Source of the DNA: Actinoplanes sichuanensis
GTDB lineage: Bacteria > Actinomycetota > Actinomycetes > Mycobacteriales > Micromonosporaceae
Length of the DNA: 64,000 bases
Direction: 5' to 3'
Assembly (NCBI RefSeq): GCF_033097365.1
Contig: NZ_AP028461.1
Span: 4,216,001-4,280,000 of the forward strand
How positions within the stretch are numbered: the stretch's first letter is position 1; every line of letters starts with the position of its first letter. The position numbers were made by a program, and so were the translations under genes. Under the pieces are notes generated by a model, which saw only the letters and a list, made by a program, of their open reading frames with translations, was not told where the DNA came from and searched no databases. This document shows, piece by piece, positions 15,994-24,687 of this stretch.

Positions 15994-16659
15994 GTGCCGA
16001 AACGTTCGCTGAGCCCTGATGCCATCGCCGCTGCCGCGCTTGCGCTCGGGGACCGGGATGGGCAGGCGGCGATGTCCATGCGGCGGATCGCGGCTGAGCT
16101 CGGGTGCGATCCGATGGCGATCTACCGGCACTTCCCGAATCGTGAGGCGCTGCTCGACGCGGTCGCCGACCTGGCCCTGGCCGGCGTCGTCACCGACCAG
16201 AGCGCAGGCGCGGGGCCGGGCGAGGGCTCGGGATTCGGGTGGGAAGGGCGACTCACCACTCTGCTCAGTGATGTCCGCGAGGCGGCATTGCGGCATCCGG
16301 GGATCGCCGGGCATATCGCGTCCCGGCCGCCGCTCGGGGTCAACGGGCTCCGGCTTCATGGGGTGCTCGACGAAGCGCTGGTGGCCGCCGGGCTCAGCCG
16401 AGCCGACGTGGTGAAGGCTACGCAGGCGCTGATCGCCTATCTGGCCGCAGCGCTCGCAATGGCGGTGCGGGCCGGCGAGCGGGACGAGCGCTGGCACCAG
16501 GTGAGCGAGGCGCTCGGGCACAAGACGGACAGCGGGGCTCCTGACCGCGAGGTAGATAGCGCACACCTGCCGATTGTCGGGTCGGCAGAGCAGTTCGCGT
16601 TCGGGCTACGGCTCCTGGTCAATGGGATCCGGGTCGAAGGACAGCGAAACAGCGTCTGA
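15994..16659 (+). CDS. TetR-family repressor
   Basis: The frame is open from 15865 but that part covers the operators; GTG 15994 gives 221 residues beginning PKRSLSPDAIA. The TetR DNA-binding domain is complete (MSMRRIAAELGCDPMAIYRH then FPNREALLDAVADL, residues about 30-62), followed by a helical ligand-binding domain of the TetR_C (AcrR-like, C-terminal 33-type) kind. The two matching palindromes upstream and the divergent membrane gene make it the probable repressor of both. Ligand unknown. Confidence 0.9.
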   Translation: MPKRSLSPDAIAAAALALGDRDGQAAMSMRRIAAELGCDPMAIYRHFPNREALLDAVADLALAGVVTDQSAGAGPGEGSGFGWEGRLTTLLSDVREAALRHPGIAGHIASRPPLGVNGLRLHGVLDEALVAAGLSRADVVKATQALIAYLAAALAMAVRAGERDERWHQVSEALGHKTDSGAPDREVDSAHLPIVGSAEQFAFGLRLLVNGIRVEGQRNSV

Positions 16660-16703
16660 TACAAACGCCCGCGCGTGTGCTGACACCCCGAGACTGATAG
16701 GCA

Positions 16704-17354
16704 GTGCGAATGAACGACCGGGAACTACTCGACCGCATCGAGGGCACGCCGTGGATCGAGGACCTGCTGGGACGCTTCGATTTCGAGCTCTATCGCCGCG
16801 ACTACGGACCCGTCGAGCCGGTGGCGCTGGCCGGTGGTGAGCCGCTGGAGATGATCGCCGGGGATGGCTCGGGCGGAGCGTTTCTTCTGGCCGGAAGCGG
16901 TCCACAACGGCCGATGTTGTACGTCGGCTCGGAAGGCGAAGGTGGTCTTGTCGCCACCGGGCTGCGGGACGGACTGGCCCTGATCATCGGAGTATCGAGC
17001 CTCCACGACGCCACGGCTTTCCCGGTCGACGAGGACGAGGGACGCAAGCTGCGGGACTGGCTCGCGACAGCCGACGCGGAGATCCGCGAGGACTGGCCTG
17101 AGCTGAATGCGGACCGCACCCGGTTGCGGGCCGCCCTCGACTTGCGACAGGTCGACGACACTCTGCTGCGATCCCTGCACGAGGCCGCCGCCGATCTGCG
17201 ATACCGCCCCTTCAACGAGGAAGGACTGCCCTACCGTTCGATGCTGAGCTGGCTGGACGAGCCCTGGCACGGCCCGGACCGCCCGATCACCGCCACCGCA
17301 GCGGTGCCCGCCCGCGCGGACGAGCAGCTCCCCGGCCAGTCCTCTCTCTTCTGA
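16704..17354 (+). CDS. Hypothetical protein, SMI1/immunity-like
   Basis: 216 residues (GTG 16704 or ATG 16710, the latter preceded by gataggcag). The middle, EPLEMIAGDGSGGAFLLAGS and PMLYVGSEGEGGLVATGLRD, has the alternating strand pattern and the acidic character of SUKH/SMI1-like immunity proteins, but I see no definitive motif. The C-terminal part (about 130-200) is helical. It stands alone between a TetR gene and ISL3 debris. A lone immunity gene without its toxin is one possible reading; a general hypothetical is equally possible. Confidence 0.6.
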   Translation: MRMNDRELLDRIEGTPWIEDLLGRFDFELYRRDYGPVEPVALAGGEPLEMIAGDGSGGAFLLAGSGPQRPMLYVGSEGEGGLVATGLRDGLALIIGVSSLHDATAFPVDEDEGRKLRDWLATADAEIREDWPELNADRTRLRAALDLRQVDDTLLRSLHEAAADLRYRPFNEEGLPYRSMLSWLDEPWHGPDRPITATAAVPARADEQLPGQSSLF

Positions 17355-17479
17355 ATCCGCCTAGCCCGGCGGGTGGCGTGTACTCCTCAGCCGGCGGGTC
17401 ATCGCAAGCATCAGAGCGCGCCCGGCGGTGGCACACGCATCAACGACCACGGGGAGCTGGTCCGCTACCTCAACCAAAG

Positions 17480-17690
17480 GTCGCGCCGATGCGATCCACA
17501 CATCAGACTCACCGCGCCGGCTGGTGTCGTGGCTGATGATCAAACCCGCAGCAATTGGACGATCTCCTGGCCTCCTGCGCTCACCTGACCGTCCTTGCCG
17601 AGCGCGTGCAGCAGTTCGCCGACCTTCTCACCGGCCGCCACGGCGACGACCCAGCAGCCGACGCAATTGGCAGCGGCCTGCCACCGGATC
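17480..17690 (+). pseudogene. ISL3-family transposase fragment
   Basis: Two pieces in different frames: DSPRRLVSWLMIKPAAI, then LDDLLASCAHLTVLAERVQQ followed by FADLLTGR. Both correspond to the part of ISL3 transposases between the HTH-like segment and the last catalytic Glu. Start, DDE residues and both ends are missing. It fills most of the 400-base gap between the SMI1-like gene and the response regulator, and nothing else is visible in that gap. Confidence 0.5.
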
Positions 17691-17760
17691 CGGCATCTGG
17701 CTGCGACTCTGGCACCAGCGGCTCCGTCAAGGTGGGGCGAACAGGGAGCCGGCGCGGCAC

Positions 17761-18396
17761 TCACGATGCCCCGTCTCGGGGCGAGCCCGCGGGTCGGCCG
17801 TGGGGGTCGTACTCGTGCACCAGTCTGCGTACGTCGTCGACCGGCTCGTCGATGGCCGCCCACTTGGCTCGGATCCGGGTCAGGTACGACCGTACGGTGG
17901 GGATGGTCACGCCCATCCGCCGTGCGGTGGCCGCGAGGGTGCTGCCCGTGCCGTACAGGTAGAGTGCCCGCGCCTCCTGGGGCGACAGTTCGGGCGGGTC
18001 GTCATTGATGATGCTCATCAGCTCGGCGGTCAGTGCCAGTTGGCCGTCGTGACCGCCGCGCACGGCCTCGGCCAGCTTGGCCGCGTCGTCGTCCTTGATG
18101 AGATATCCGCTGGCCCCCGCCCGGATCGTGGACCGTACATGGTGCCGATCCCCGTGCACCGAGAAGACGATCACCCGCACGCCGGTGCGCCGCAGCACCG
18201 AGACGTTGGCCGCCGGATCGGTGCCGTCCTCGAGTCGTAGGTCCAGCAGGACGACATCGGTCGGAGGGGCTGCGGCGAGGTGCTCGCTCATGCTGGTGGC
18301 GCTGTGCACCAGTTCGATGTCGTCGCTTTCCGCCAGCAGCGCCCGCAGCCCGGCGGCCACCAGCTTGTCGTTGTCGACGACCGCCACCCGGATCAT
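17761..18396 (-). CDS. NarL/FixJ-type response regulator
   Basis: Starts at ATG 18396, which overlaps the stop of the kinase gene (ATGA), rather than four codons earlier. 211 residues. Receiver domain: DNDKLV at the N-terminus, phospho-acceptor in VVLLDLRLEDG, the Ser of FSVHG and the Lys of GYLIKDD. The LuxR-type helix-turn-helix is LSPQEARALYLYGTGS followed by TLAATARRMGVTIPTVRSYL. Partner of the histidine kinase encoded just upstream. Target genes unknown; the TPR membrane protein divergent from the kinase is the nearest candidate. Confidence 0.93.
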   Translation of the reverse strand: MIRVAVVDNDKLVAAGLRALLAESDDIELVHSATSMSEHLAAAPPTDVVLLDLRLEDGTDPAANVSVLRRTGVRVIVFSVHGDRHHVRSTIRAGASGYLIKDDDAAKLAEAVRGGHDGQLALTAELMSIINDDPPELSPQEARALYLYGTGSTLAATARRMGVTIPTVRSYLTRIRAKWAAIDEPVDDVRRLVHEYDPHGRPAGSPRDGAS

Positions 18397-19676
18397 GCCG
18401 GCCACCACAGGTCGACCCGGGTGCCCTGGCCGGGATGGCTGTCCACACCGGCGCTCCCGCCGACCTCGGTCATCCGGGCGGTGATCGAGTGCCGGATGCC
18501 GTACCCCGGTGGGGTCTGCTCCGGGTCGAAGCCGTTGCCCTGGTCGACCACCGCCACCGTGACCGTCCCGCTGTGTTGCCGGTCGGTCAGGGCGGTCAGC
18601 CGGACCCGGTTGGTGCCGGCATGGTGGGCGACGTTGGCCAATGCCTCACCGGCCGCGTGCCGGAAGGCGTGCAGCACCTCCGGCGGCAGCGTGTCCGGCA
18701 GGTTGGCGAAGTGGTACTCCACCCGCAGGCCGGCGGTGGCGATGTCGTTGCCGGCCTCGATCAGGGCCAGCGACAGCTCGGTCAGGGTGCCGTCGGGGTG
18801 GTCCGGGGTGGCGCCGCGCAGCACGTTCGCGCTGATCGCGGCCTGCTGACGGACCCGTGGGTCGGGATGTCCGGCCGGTCCGGGCCCGGCGACCGCGGTC
18901 AGCAGCCGCAACGGACCGTCGTGCAGGGCCCGGTGGCGGCGCACCTGTTCGTGGAACTGACGCACCCGCTCCTCGGCCTGACTACGCCGGGCCGCGAGCC
19001 GCTCCCGGGCGACGATCACCTGCTCGGTGGCCACGTCCACGGCCGCCGCCAGGGCGCGCAGCCGGCGCATGAACAGGCAGCAGCAGGCGGCCGTGACGAC
19101 CTGCCAGCCGATCACGTTGAGCACCGAGGTCACATCGATGTCGTCGGGGGCGGCGCGTTCGGCCACGGCGAACCCGATCGCCAGGGTCAGGCAGCCGGCG
19201 ACCGTCCCGGTCCACGACGCAGTGGCCAGGGCCACTGCCACCGCCGCCGAGACGGCGACCGGTTCGAAGTCGGGCACCGCCACCGTCGCGAACGCCGCGT
19301 CGCTCAGGCCCCACGGCAGAACGGCCACCGCCACCGCGGTGACCGCGATGTCCCCGGCCAGCACCGAGCGCGGGATCGGGGCGCGCACCGCCACCGTGGG
19401 CAGGAACACGACGTTCCACAGTGCCACGACGCTGTAGGTGGCCGCGGCCAGGGTGGGGTCGGTGAATCCGCTGGCCCGGGCCAACGACACGATACTCAGG
19501 ACGACCATCCCCAGGGTGCCGACGCGGGACAGCAAGATCACCCCTGTGGTGATCGCCCGGATCCGCTGATGCAGGTCGACCACCCGGGGAAGCACGGCGT
19601 CGTCGCCCGGATCGGCGTTCACGACCGCAGCATGCCACGCGCTCACGGCGTGGTCCATGCCGCACCGATGCGGCAT
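18393..19676 (-). CDS. Membrane sensor histidine kinase (HisKA_3 type)
   Basis: Up to 427 residues; MDHAVSAW seven codons in is an alternative start. The N-terminal half has about six hydrophobic segments (45-245) with short loops and no large extracellular sensor, then a coiled region and the HisKA_3 phosphoacceptor in RALHDGPLRLL. ATP-binding boxes are EALANVAHHAGTNRVRL (N box), VDQGNGFD (G1) and GYGIRHSI (G2). It overlaps the response-regulator gene by four bases, forming a standard two-component pair. Signal unknown; a membrane-embedded sensor implies something in or at the membrane. Confidence 0.93.
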   Translation of the reverse strand: MPHRCGMDHAVSAWHAAVVNADPGDDAVLPRVVDLHQRIRAITTGVILLSRVGTLGMVVLSIVSLARASGFTDPTLAAATYSVVALWNVVFLPTVAVRAPIPRSVLAGDIAVTAVAVAVLPWGLSDAAFATVAVPDFEPVAVSAAVAVALATASWTGTVAGCLTLAIGFAVAERAAPDDIDVTSVLNVIGWQVVTAACCCLFMRRLRALAAAVDVATEQVIVARERLAARRSQAEERVRQFHEQVRRHRALHDGPLRLLTAVAGPGPAGHPDPRVRQQAAISANVLRGATPDHPDGTLTELSLALIEAGNDIATAGLRVEYHFANLPDTLPPEVLHAFRHAAGEALANVAHHAGTNRVRLTALTDRQHSGTVTVAVVDQGNGFDPEQTPPGYGIRHSITARMTEVGGSAGVDSHPGQGTRVDLWWPA

Positions 19677-19802
19677 AGACGTCCCTACATGGACCGTCCA
19701 GGCTTGTCGGTAGGGACTGACTTACCCGCTGCGCCGGCGAAGGTCCACGCCGGGCCCGGTGCAGCAACGGCATTCGACCACACCAGCGAGAGGAGTACGG
19801 CT

Positions 19803-21737
19803 GTGCCGTCGCCGAGTGAAGGACCCCGTCTGCTCTCGCTGGCCGCCACGATCGCCCATCGGACGGTCCTGGCGATCGAGCGCGGTGAGGGCGGCACCAG
19901 CACCGACGGCGCGTTTGTCGTGCAAGTGATCGCGTTCGTCCGGCACGGCGCTGATCTCGGCGTACTCGATGAGATCTTGATTGCCACCCGAGACCGGCTC
20001 ACCCGGCCGGGCCGTGGTCACGCCGATCGCATCCGATCCATCCTGGATTGGATCGAACTGATCTACCCGGTGCTGCTCGCCGGACATCCCGTTCCGGCGC
20101 GGCTCGACGCTCTGCCGGCCGCACCGGACCCGGGACCCGAAGCAGATGCGGCACGCCGGGAGGCACTCGGTGAGGCGGCGTTCCGGCAGATGGCCGCCGC
20201 CCAGCGCCGGGGGGACGGCGACCAGGAACTCGCGTGGCAGCGGCTGGCGCACGAGAACGGACACCCGCTGGCCGTAGCAGTCTCCGTCCGACGGCGCCCG
20301 ATGGTCGACCTGTCCGTTCGCGGCCGCGATCCCCGGATCGCGGCGCTGCTGAACGGGAGCGGGGTCGCCGCCGGCTATCTGTACCTGGGCCGGTGGAAGA
20401 GGGCAGTGGTGGCGCTGGTGGCGACCACCCTGGTGCTCTGGTTCGCGGCCGCGCACAGCGCCTCGCAGAGTCCCGGTTTCTGGGTCACGGTCGCTGTGCT
20501 CGGCGTCGGCGCCACGACCTTCGACGCCTGGCGGTTGGCCCGGCCGCCGCACGCCGCGGCGGTCCGCGGCCGGCTGCCACGCCGGCCGCTGGCGACCGCG
20601 GCGACGCTGGCGCTGCTGATCGTCGCCGGGTTTGTCGGCTACCAGGCGGCCGGCCGGTCGGCCCTGGCCGACGCGCGCGCCGCCCACGCGGCGGGTGACT
20701 GTCCGGCGGCGTTGGCCGAGTACGCGAGCGTCCAGGCCCGCTATGAGCTCACCCTCACCTCCGTCACCGCCGACGCTCGCGCGGACCAGCGTGAGTGCCG
20801 GGACCTGTTGGCCGCCGAGGCCTACTCGGAGCCCGAGGACTTCGATGCGCAGCTGAGCAGATATCCGAACGGGTTGCTGCTCGCGCGGGCTCGAGCCGGT
20901 CGCGCGGAGGCGTATCTGCAGCGCGGCAGGACTTTCCACACGATGGCGGACGACCAGACAGACGGAGCCCGGGCGGCGGAACTGCGACGCAAAGCCGTCG
21001 CCGACCTCCAAGAGGTCCTCACCGACCATCCGGGCACCGCCCAGGCCGCCGCGGTCCCGTCCGATCTCGAGACGGCCTACGCCTCGGTGATCGCGAAAGC
21101 TCAGGGCCAGCCGTGCCGCGTACTCGATGAGCTGACCTACCTGGGCACGGTGTCGCTGCCGGAGGCGAAGGCGGGAGCCGCACGGGCCCGCGCCGCCCAT
21201 CCCGATGCGCTGTACGACTGCGGGCTGAAAGAGATCGCCGCCGGCGAGTACGACGCGGCCATCGGGCATCTGGACTCGTTCATCACCGACTACCCGCGTG
21301 ACGCCCGGGTCGGGCAGGCCCGGCAGAAGCGGATCGCCGCCGAGGTCGCCAAGATCACGGCCGGCGAGACCGGAGACATCGCCCCGCTGGAACGCACCGG
21401 CTCCGGCCCGTCCGGCACTGCCATCGTGGAGGTGGTCAACGACTCGCCGTACGCACTGGAGATCCTGTACAGCGGACCGGTCGCCGACCGGCTCACGATC
21501 CCGGCCTGCGCTTCCTGCCAGGTGCGCACGACGACGCCCCTGCTCGGTGGATACTTCGGCACGACGTGCGGCGGCACCGGTGTGCCCGCCAGGACCGTAC
21601 GGCTCAAGCCCGGCAGCTATCAGGTCGTCGTCCAGACCTCCGCGAGCGGCGGCCCGAGGCCGTACTCCGGGTCGTGGAAGCTGTCGGGCGGCGCCCGCTA
21701 CGACAACTGCTACTACGCCAGCCGCACCTTCGGCTGA
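19803..21737 (+). CDS. TPR-like membrane-anchored protein of unknown function
   Basis: GTG 19803 behind GAGAGGAG gives 644 residues; the frame is open far upstream only as antisense of the kinase gene. Residues 1-140 are soluble and helical. Two or three hydrophobic segments at about 190-265 (WKRAVVALVATTLVLWFAAA, WVTVAVLGVGATTF, LATAATLALLIVAGFVGYQ) anchor it. The following 270-530 region is a row of TPR-like helices (ADARAAHAAGDCPAALAEYA and similar). The last 110 residues are a beta-rich domain with four Cys (CASCQV, CGGTG, NCYYASR) that is probably extracytoplasmic and disulfide-bonded. I do not recognise a named family. It diverges from the two-component system, which may regulate it. 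Confidence 0.75.
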   Translation: MPSPSEGPRLLSLAATIAHRTVLAIERGEGGTSTDGAFVVQVIAFVRHGADLGVLDEILIATRDRLTRPGRGHADRIRSILDWIELIYPVLLAGHPVPARLDALPAAPDPGPEADAARREALGEAAFRQMAAAQRRGDGDQELAWQRLAHENGHPLAVAVSVRRRPMVDLSVRGRDPRIAALLNGSGVAAGYLYLGRWKRAVVALVATTLVLWFAAAHSASQSPGFWVTVAVLGVGATTFDAWRLARPPHAAAVRGRLPRRPLATAATLALLIVAGFVGYQAAGRSALADARAAHAAGDCPAALAEYASVQARYELTLTSVTADARADQRECRDLLAAEAYSEPEDFDAQLSRYPNGLLLARARAGRAEAYLQRGRTFHTMADDQTDGARAAELRRKAVADLQEVLTDHPGTAQAAAVPSDLETAYASVIAKAQGQPCRVLDELTYLGTVSLPEAKAGAARARAAHPDALYDCGLKEIAAGEYDAAIGHLDSFITDYPRDARVGQARQKRIAAEVAKITAGETGDIAPLERTGSGPSGTAIVEVVNDSPYALEILYSGPVADRLTIPACASCQVRTTTPLLGGYFGTTCGGTGVPARTVRLKPGSYQVVVQTSASGGPRPYSGSWKLSGGARYDNCYYASRTFG

Positions 21738-21939
21738 AGCATGCCTTGACGCAACGTCGCAAGCGGGCGGCCGACGAAGCCGAGATGCGGTGGTGCCCCA
21801 CCGAATCCGTAGACCGCAATGGTCGACACCGTCGGGTCACGTCCACCGAAGTGGTGTATGACCTGGACTTTCCGGGACGAACGAGGCGGCCACCGCAGAT
21901 CCTTCGGATTGTTCGAAGATCACGAAGGAGAGACCTGCG

Positions 21940-22577
21940 ATGGCCGCAGAACCGAGTTTGGACCTTGCCGGTTTGCTGGGCGCGCATTTGGAATCGGCGA
22001 GCCCTGATGTGCTGCAGTCCCTGGTCAAGACGTTCGCCGACGCGTTGATGTCCGCTGAGGCCGACGCCCTCTGCGGTGCCGGTCACGGCGAGCGCACCGT
22101 CGAGCGGACCAACTCGCGCAACGGTTACCGTCAGCGGGAGTGGGACACCAGGGCCGGCACCATCGAGCTGGCCATCCCGAAACTGCGTACGGGCTCGTAC
22201 TTTCCGGACTGGCTGCTGGAACACCGTCGCCGCGCTGAGCAGGCCCTGGTCAGCGTCGTGGCGACCTGTATCTGCTCGGGGTGTCGACGCGGCGGATGCA
22301 ACGTCTGGTGGAGCAACTCGGCGTCAAGTCGCTGTCCAAGAGTCAGGTATCGGAGATGGCCCGGCACCTCGACGTCCAGGTCGAGGCGTTCCGTAACCGG
22401 CCGCTGGACCAAGGTCCGTACACGTTCGTGTGGACCGACGCGCTGGTCATCAAGGTCCGCGAGCACGGCCGCACGGTCAACGTCCATGCGCTGGTCGCGG
22501 TGGGCGTCAACGCTGACGGCGGCCGTGAGGTGCTAGGCCTCGACAACCACAGAGCCCGTATAGACGAACGCTCTTGA
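21940..22577 (+). pseudogene. IS256-family transposase, frameshifted and truncated
   Basis: ATG 21940 starts a recognisable IS256/mutator transposase (NSRNGYRQREWDTRAGTIEL, IPKLRTGSYFPDWLLEHRRR). The frame breaks near 22267 by loss of one base in what should read ATCYLLGVSTRR; the rest continues in another frame (RRMQRLVEQLGVKSLSKSQV, FVWTDALVIKVREHGRTVNV with the first catalytic Asp, EVLGLD) and stops abruptly at 22577. The second Asp, Glu and the C-terminal half are missing. The stretch 21740-21940 before it holds no gene. Confidence 0.88.
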
Positions 22578-22649
22578 GCGCGCCCCGCCGCCGCGCTGGC
22601 TGCGATCTACGGCCTACCTCGTCTGCCATGCCGCCACGAACTCACACCA

Positions 22650-22960
22650 TCCGCACCGGCCCGAAACGCTTGGCGGCGGCCTCCGTGCCGATGCCTCATA
22701 CCTCCCGGGCCACCTCGCCGGGGTCGGGTGGCCAGAGCGCCGCCGCGTTGTCCGAGAGCCGGGTGACCAGCGTGTCATCGGCGGCGAATGCCGGGTCGCT
22801 GCTGGCGTTGAGGTGGCCGGTGACCTGTGCGGTGAGCGCTCCGGTGGCGGTGACCCGGAGCCTGACGGTGTTGTCGTCACCGGCGAAGGCCGCGATCGTG
22901 CGGCCGTCCGAGGAGAAGCCGACGCTGTCAATGTTGTCTGGGCGTATACCGAACTGCCGC
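22650..22960 (-). pseudogene. WD40-repeat protein C-terminal fragment
   Basis: On the minus strand two WD40-like blades are readable (VGFSSDGRTIAAFAGDDNTV, RLRVTATGALTAQVTGH, AFAADDTLVTRLSDNAAALW) followed by PPDPGEVAREV, the usual C-terminal exit of actinobacterial WD40 proteins; a frame change occurs soon after. The N-terminal kinase or receptor part is absent, and the sequence gives way at about 22960 to a STAS fragment in the opposite strand. A rearrangement remnant. Confidence 0.6.
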
Positions 22961-22961
22961 A

Positions 22962-23196
22962 CCTGGCACGCACCGTCGTCGATGTAGAGCTCGATGCGGA
23001 GGTCCACGCCCACGACGGCGAGCTCATCGTCGATCTGGAGCACACCCGTTTCATCGACTCGCACCTGGTCGCCAGTCTCGTCGCCGGATACCAGGCGGCC
23101 CTGACGGCAGAGCGTGGGTTCACGGTCGTCAACGCCCACGGCATCGTCCGGCAGGTTCTCGACGTCACCGGCCGGGCGGGGCTGCTCTGCGCCTGA
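22962..23196 (+). pseudogene. STAS-domain (anti-sigma-factor antagonist) C-terminal fragment
   Basis: The plus frame reads ARTVVDVELDAEVHAHDGEL, then IVDLEHTRFIDSHLVASLV with the Asp/Ser pair of the STAS phosphosite, and VNAHGIVRQVLDVTGRAGLL before the stop at 23196. This is about the last 75 residues of a typical stand-alone STAS protein. The first part is replaced by the antisense of the WD40 fragment, so no valid start remains. Confidence 0.65.
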
Positions 23197-23400
23197 ACCC
23201 GGCCCCAAGGAGACGCGAGGTCGCAGAGATGTCCGCCAGTGGGGTCTTTGGCACGTCGAGGACCGGTCGGGTGCAGATCAGGAGCAGATTCCCCGCGGCT
23301 ATGGATACGTCCTGAAGGCCGTCACTAACCTGGACACGCGTTTCGCGGCCAGCGGTTGAAAAGACAGCCGCATCAATGGTGTGCGACCGTGGAGGTGGGC

Positions 23401-24627
23401 ATGGCCATCGCACCGGAGACCGCCGCGGGCCTCGATGCCCGCGCCCAGCGGCTGCTGGGCGTGGTCCAGCAGTTATCTGCCGCTCATACCGATCAGGCGG
23501 TTCGTGACATCACCCGGCACGCCGCCCGCCACCTGCTCGACGCCGACGGCGCCACCTTCGTCCTGCGCGACGGCGACCAGTGCCACTACGTCGACGAGGA
23601 CGCCATCGCACCGCTGTGGAAAGGTCAACGATTCCCCCTGAGCGCCTGCATCAGCGGCTGGGCAATGCTCAACCGGCAGAGCGTCGTCATCCCCGACATC
23701 TACGCCGACCCGAGAATCCCGCACGACGCCTACCGGCCCACCTTCGTCCGCAGCCTGATCATGGTGCCCATCCGAGCCCGTGACCCGATCGGCGCCATCG
23801 GCGTCTACTGGGCCGACCAGCATGCCGCCGGCCCCGACGAGGTCGCCCTCGTGCAAGCCCTCGCCGACACCACCTGCGTCGCCATCGAGAACGTGCGCCT
23901 CATCAACGACCTCGAGACCCGGGTCCGGGCCCGCACCGCGCAACTGGAGCGACTGCTCAGCATCGTCAGCCACGAACTCCGCAATCCCCTGCTGGCCGTG
24001 CTCGGCACCCTGGAAATCCTCGGCGACCAGCGACTGCCCGCCGACGTCGAGCCGTCGATACGCCTGATGCAACGCAACGCCGACCGCATGCTGCACATCG
24101 CCAACGACCTGATCGACCTCGACCGGCAACGATCCGGCACCTTCACCGTACGGCCCGAGCCCACCACCACCGGCGCCATCGCCCGCCAGGTCGCCGACAC
24201 CGCCGGCCCCGTCGCCCATACCGCCGGCATCCACCTGGTCATCGACGTCGCCGACCATCGAATCACCGTCGACCCGCACCGCATCTGCCAGGCCCTGATC
24301 AACCTGGTCACCAACGCGATCAAATTCTCCCCGCCCGGCGGCACCGTCACCTTCACCGGGCACAGCGACCAGGCCGGAACCTCCTTCACCGTCGCCGACC
24401 ACGGCCGCGGCATCCCCGGGGGCCAACTCGAGCGGATCTTCGAATGGCAGGCCCAGGTCACCCCGGACACCGACAGCCGCATCGCTCACGGCGCCGGCCT
24501 CGGACTGGCCATCACCCAGGCCATCGTCCATGCCCACCATGGCACCATCACCGTGCACAGCGACCCCCACCAGGGAACCCGCTTCACCGTCCATCTACCG
24601 CCCGGTGAAGGTGACGCCTTCTGTTGA
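23401..24627 (+). CDS. GAF-domain histidine kinase
   Basis: ATG 23401 follows gtggaggtg and gives 408 residues. A GAF domain (about 35-175: FVLRDGDQCHYVDED, SACISGWAMLNRQSVVIPDI, RSLIMVPIRARDPIGAIGVY) is followed by HisKA (SIVSHELRNPLLAVLGTLEI, phosphoacceptor H about 196) and a complete ATPase domain (LINLVTNAIKFSPPGG, DHGRGIPGG, GAGLGLAITQAI). No membrane segment, so it is cytosolic. No intact response regulator is adjacent: the downstream hybrid kinase and the response regulator at 26.2 kb are both broken, so it may now be an orphan or signal elsewhere. Confidence 0.92.
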   Translation: MAIAPETAAGLDARAQRLLGVVQQLSAAHTDQAVRDITRHAARHLLDADGATFVLRDGDQCHYVDEDAIAPLWKGQRFPLSACISGWAMLNRQSVVIPDIYADPRIPHDAYRPTFVRSLIMVPIRARDPIGAIGVYWADQHAAGPDEVALVQALADTTCVAIENVRLINDLETRVRARTAQLERLLSIVSHELRNPLLAVLGTLEILGDQRLPADVEPSIRLMQRNADRMLHIANDLIDLDRQRSGTFTVRPEPTTTGAIARQVADTAGPVAHTAGIHLVIDVADHRITVDPHRICQALINLVTNAIKFSPPGGTVTFTGHSDQAGTSFTVADHGRGIPGGQLERIFEWQAQVTPDTDSRIAHGAGLGLAITQAIVHAHHGTITVHSDPHQGTRFTVHLPPGEGDAFC

Positions 24628-24687
24628 ACACCGCCTCGTGAAGGACGGCACACACTTGAGGGACTCCTCACAAGGTATCGGCTGACT

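Noticed and set aside
18435..19802. 456-codon upstream extension of the TPR membrane protein frame
   Set aside because: It is entirely antisense to the histidine kinase; a ribosome site and GTG at 19803 give the natural start.
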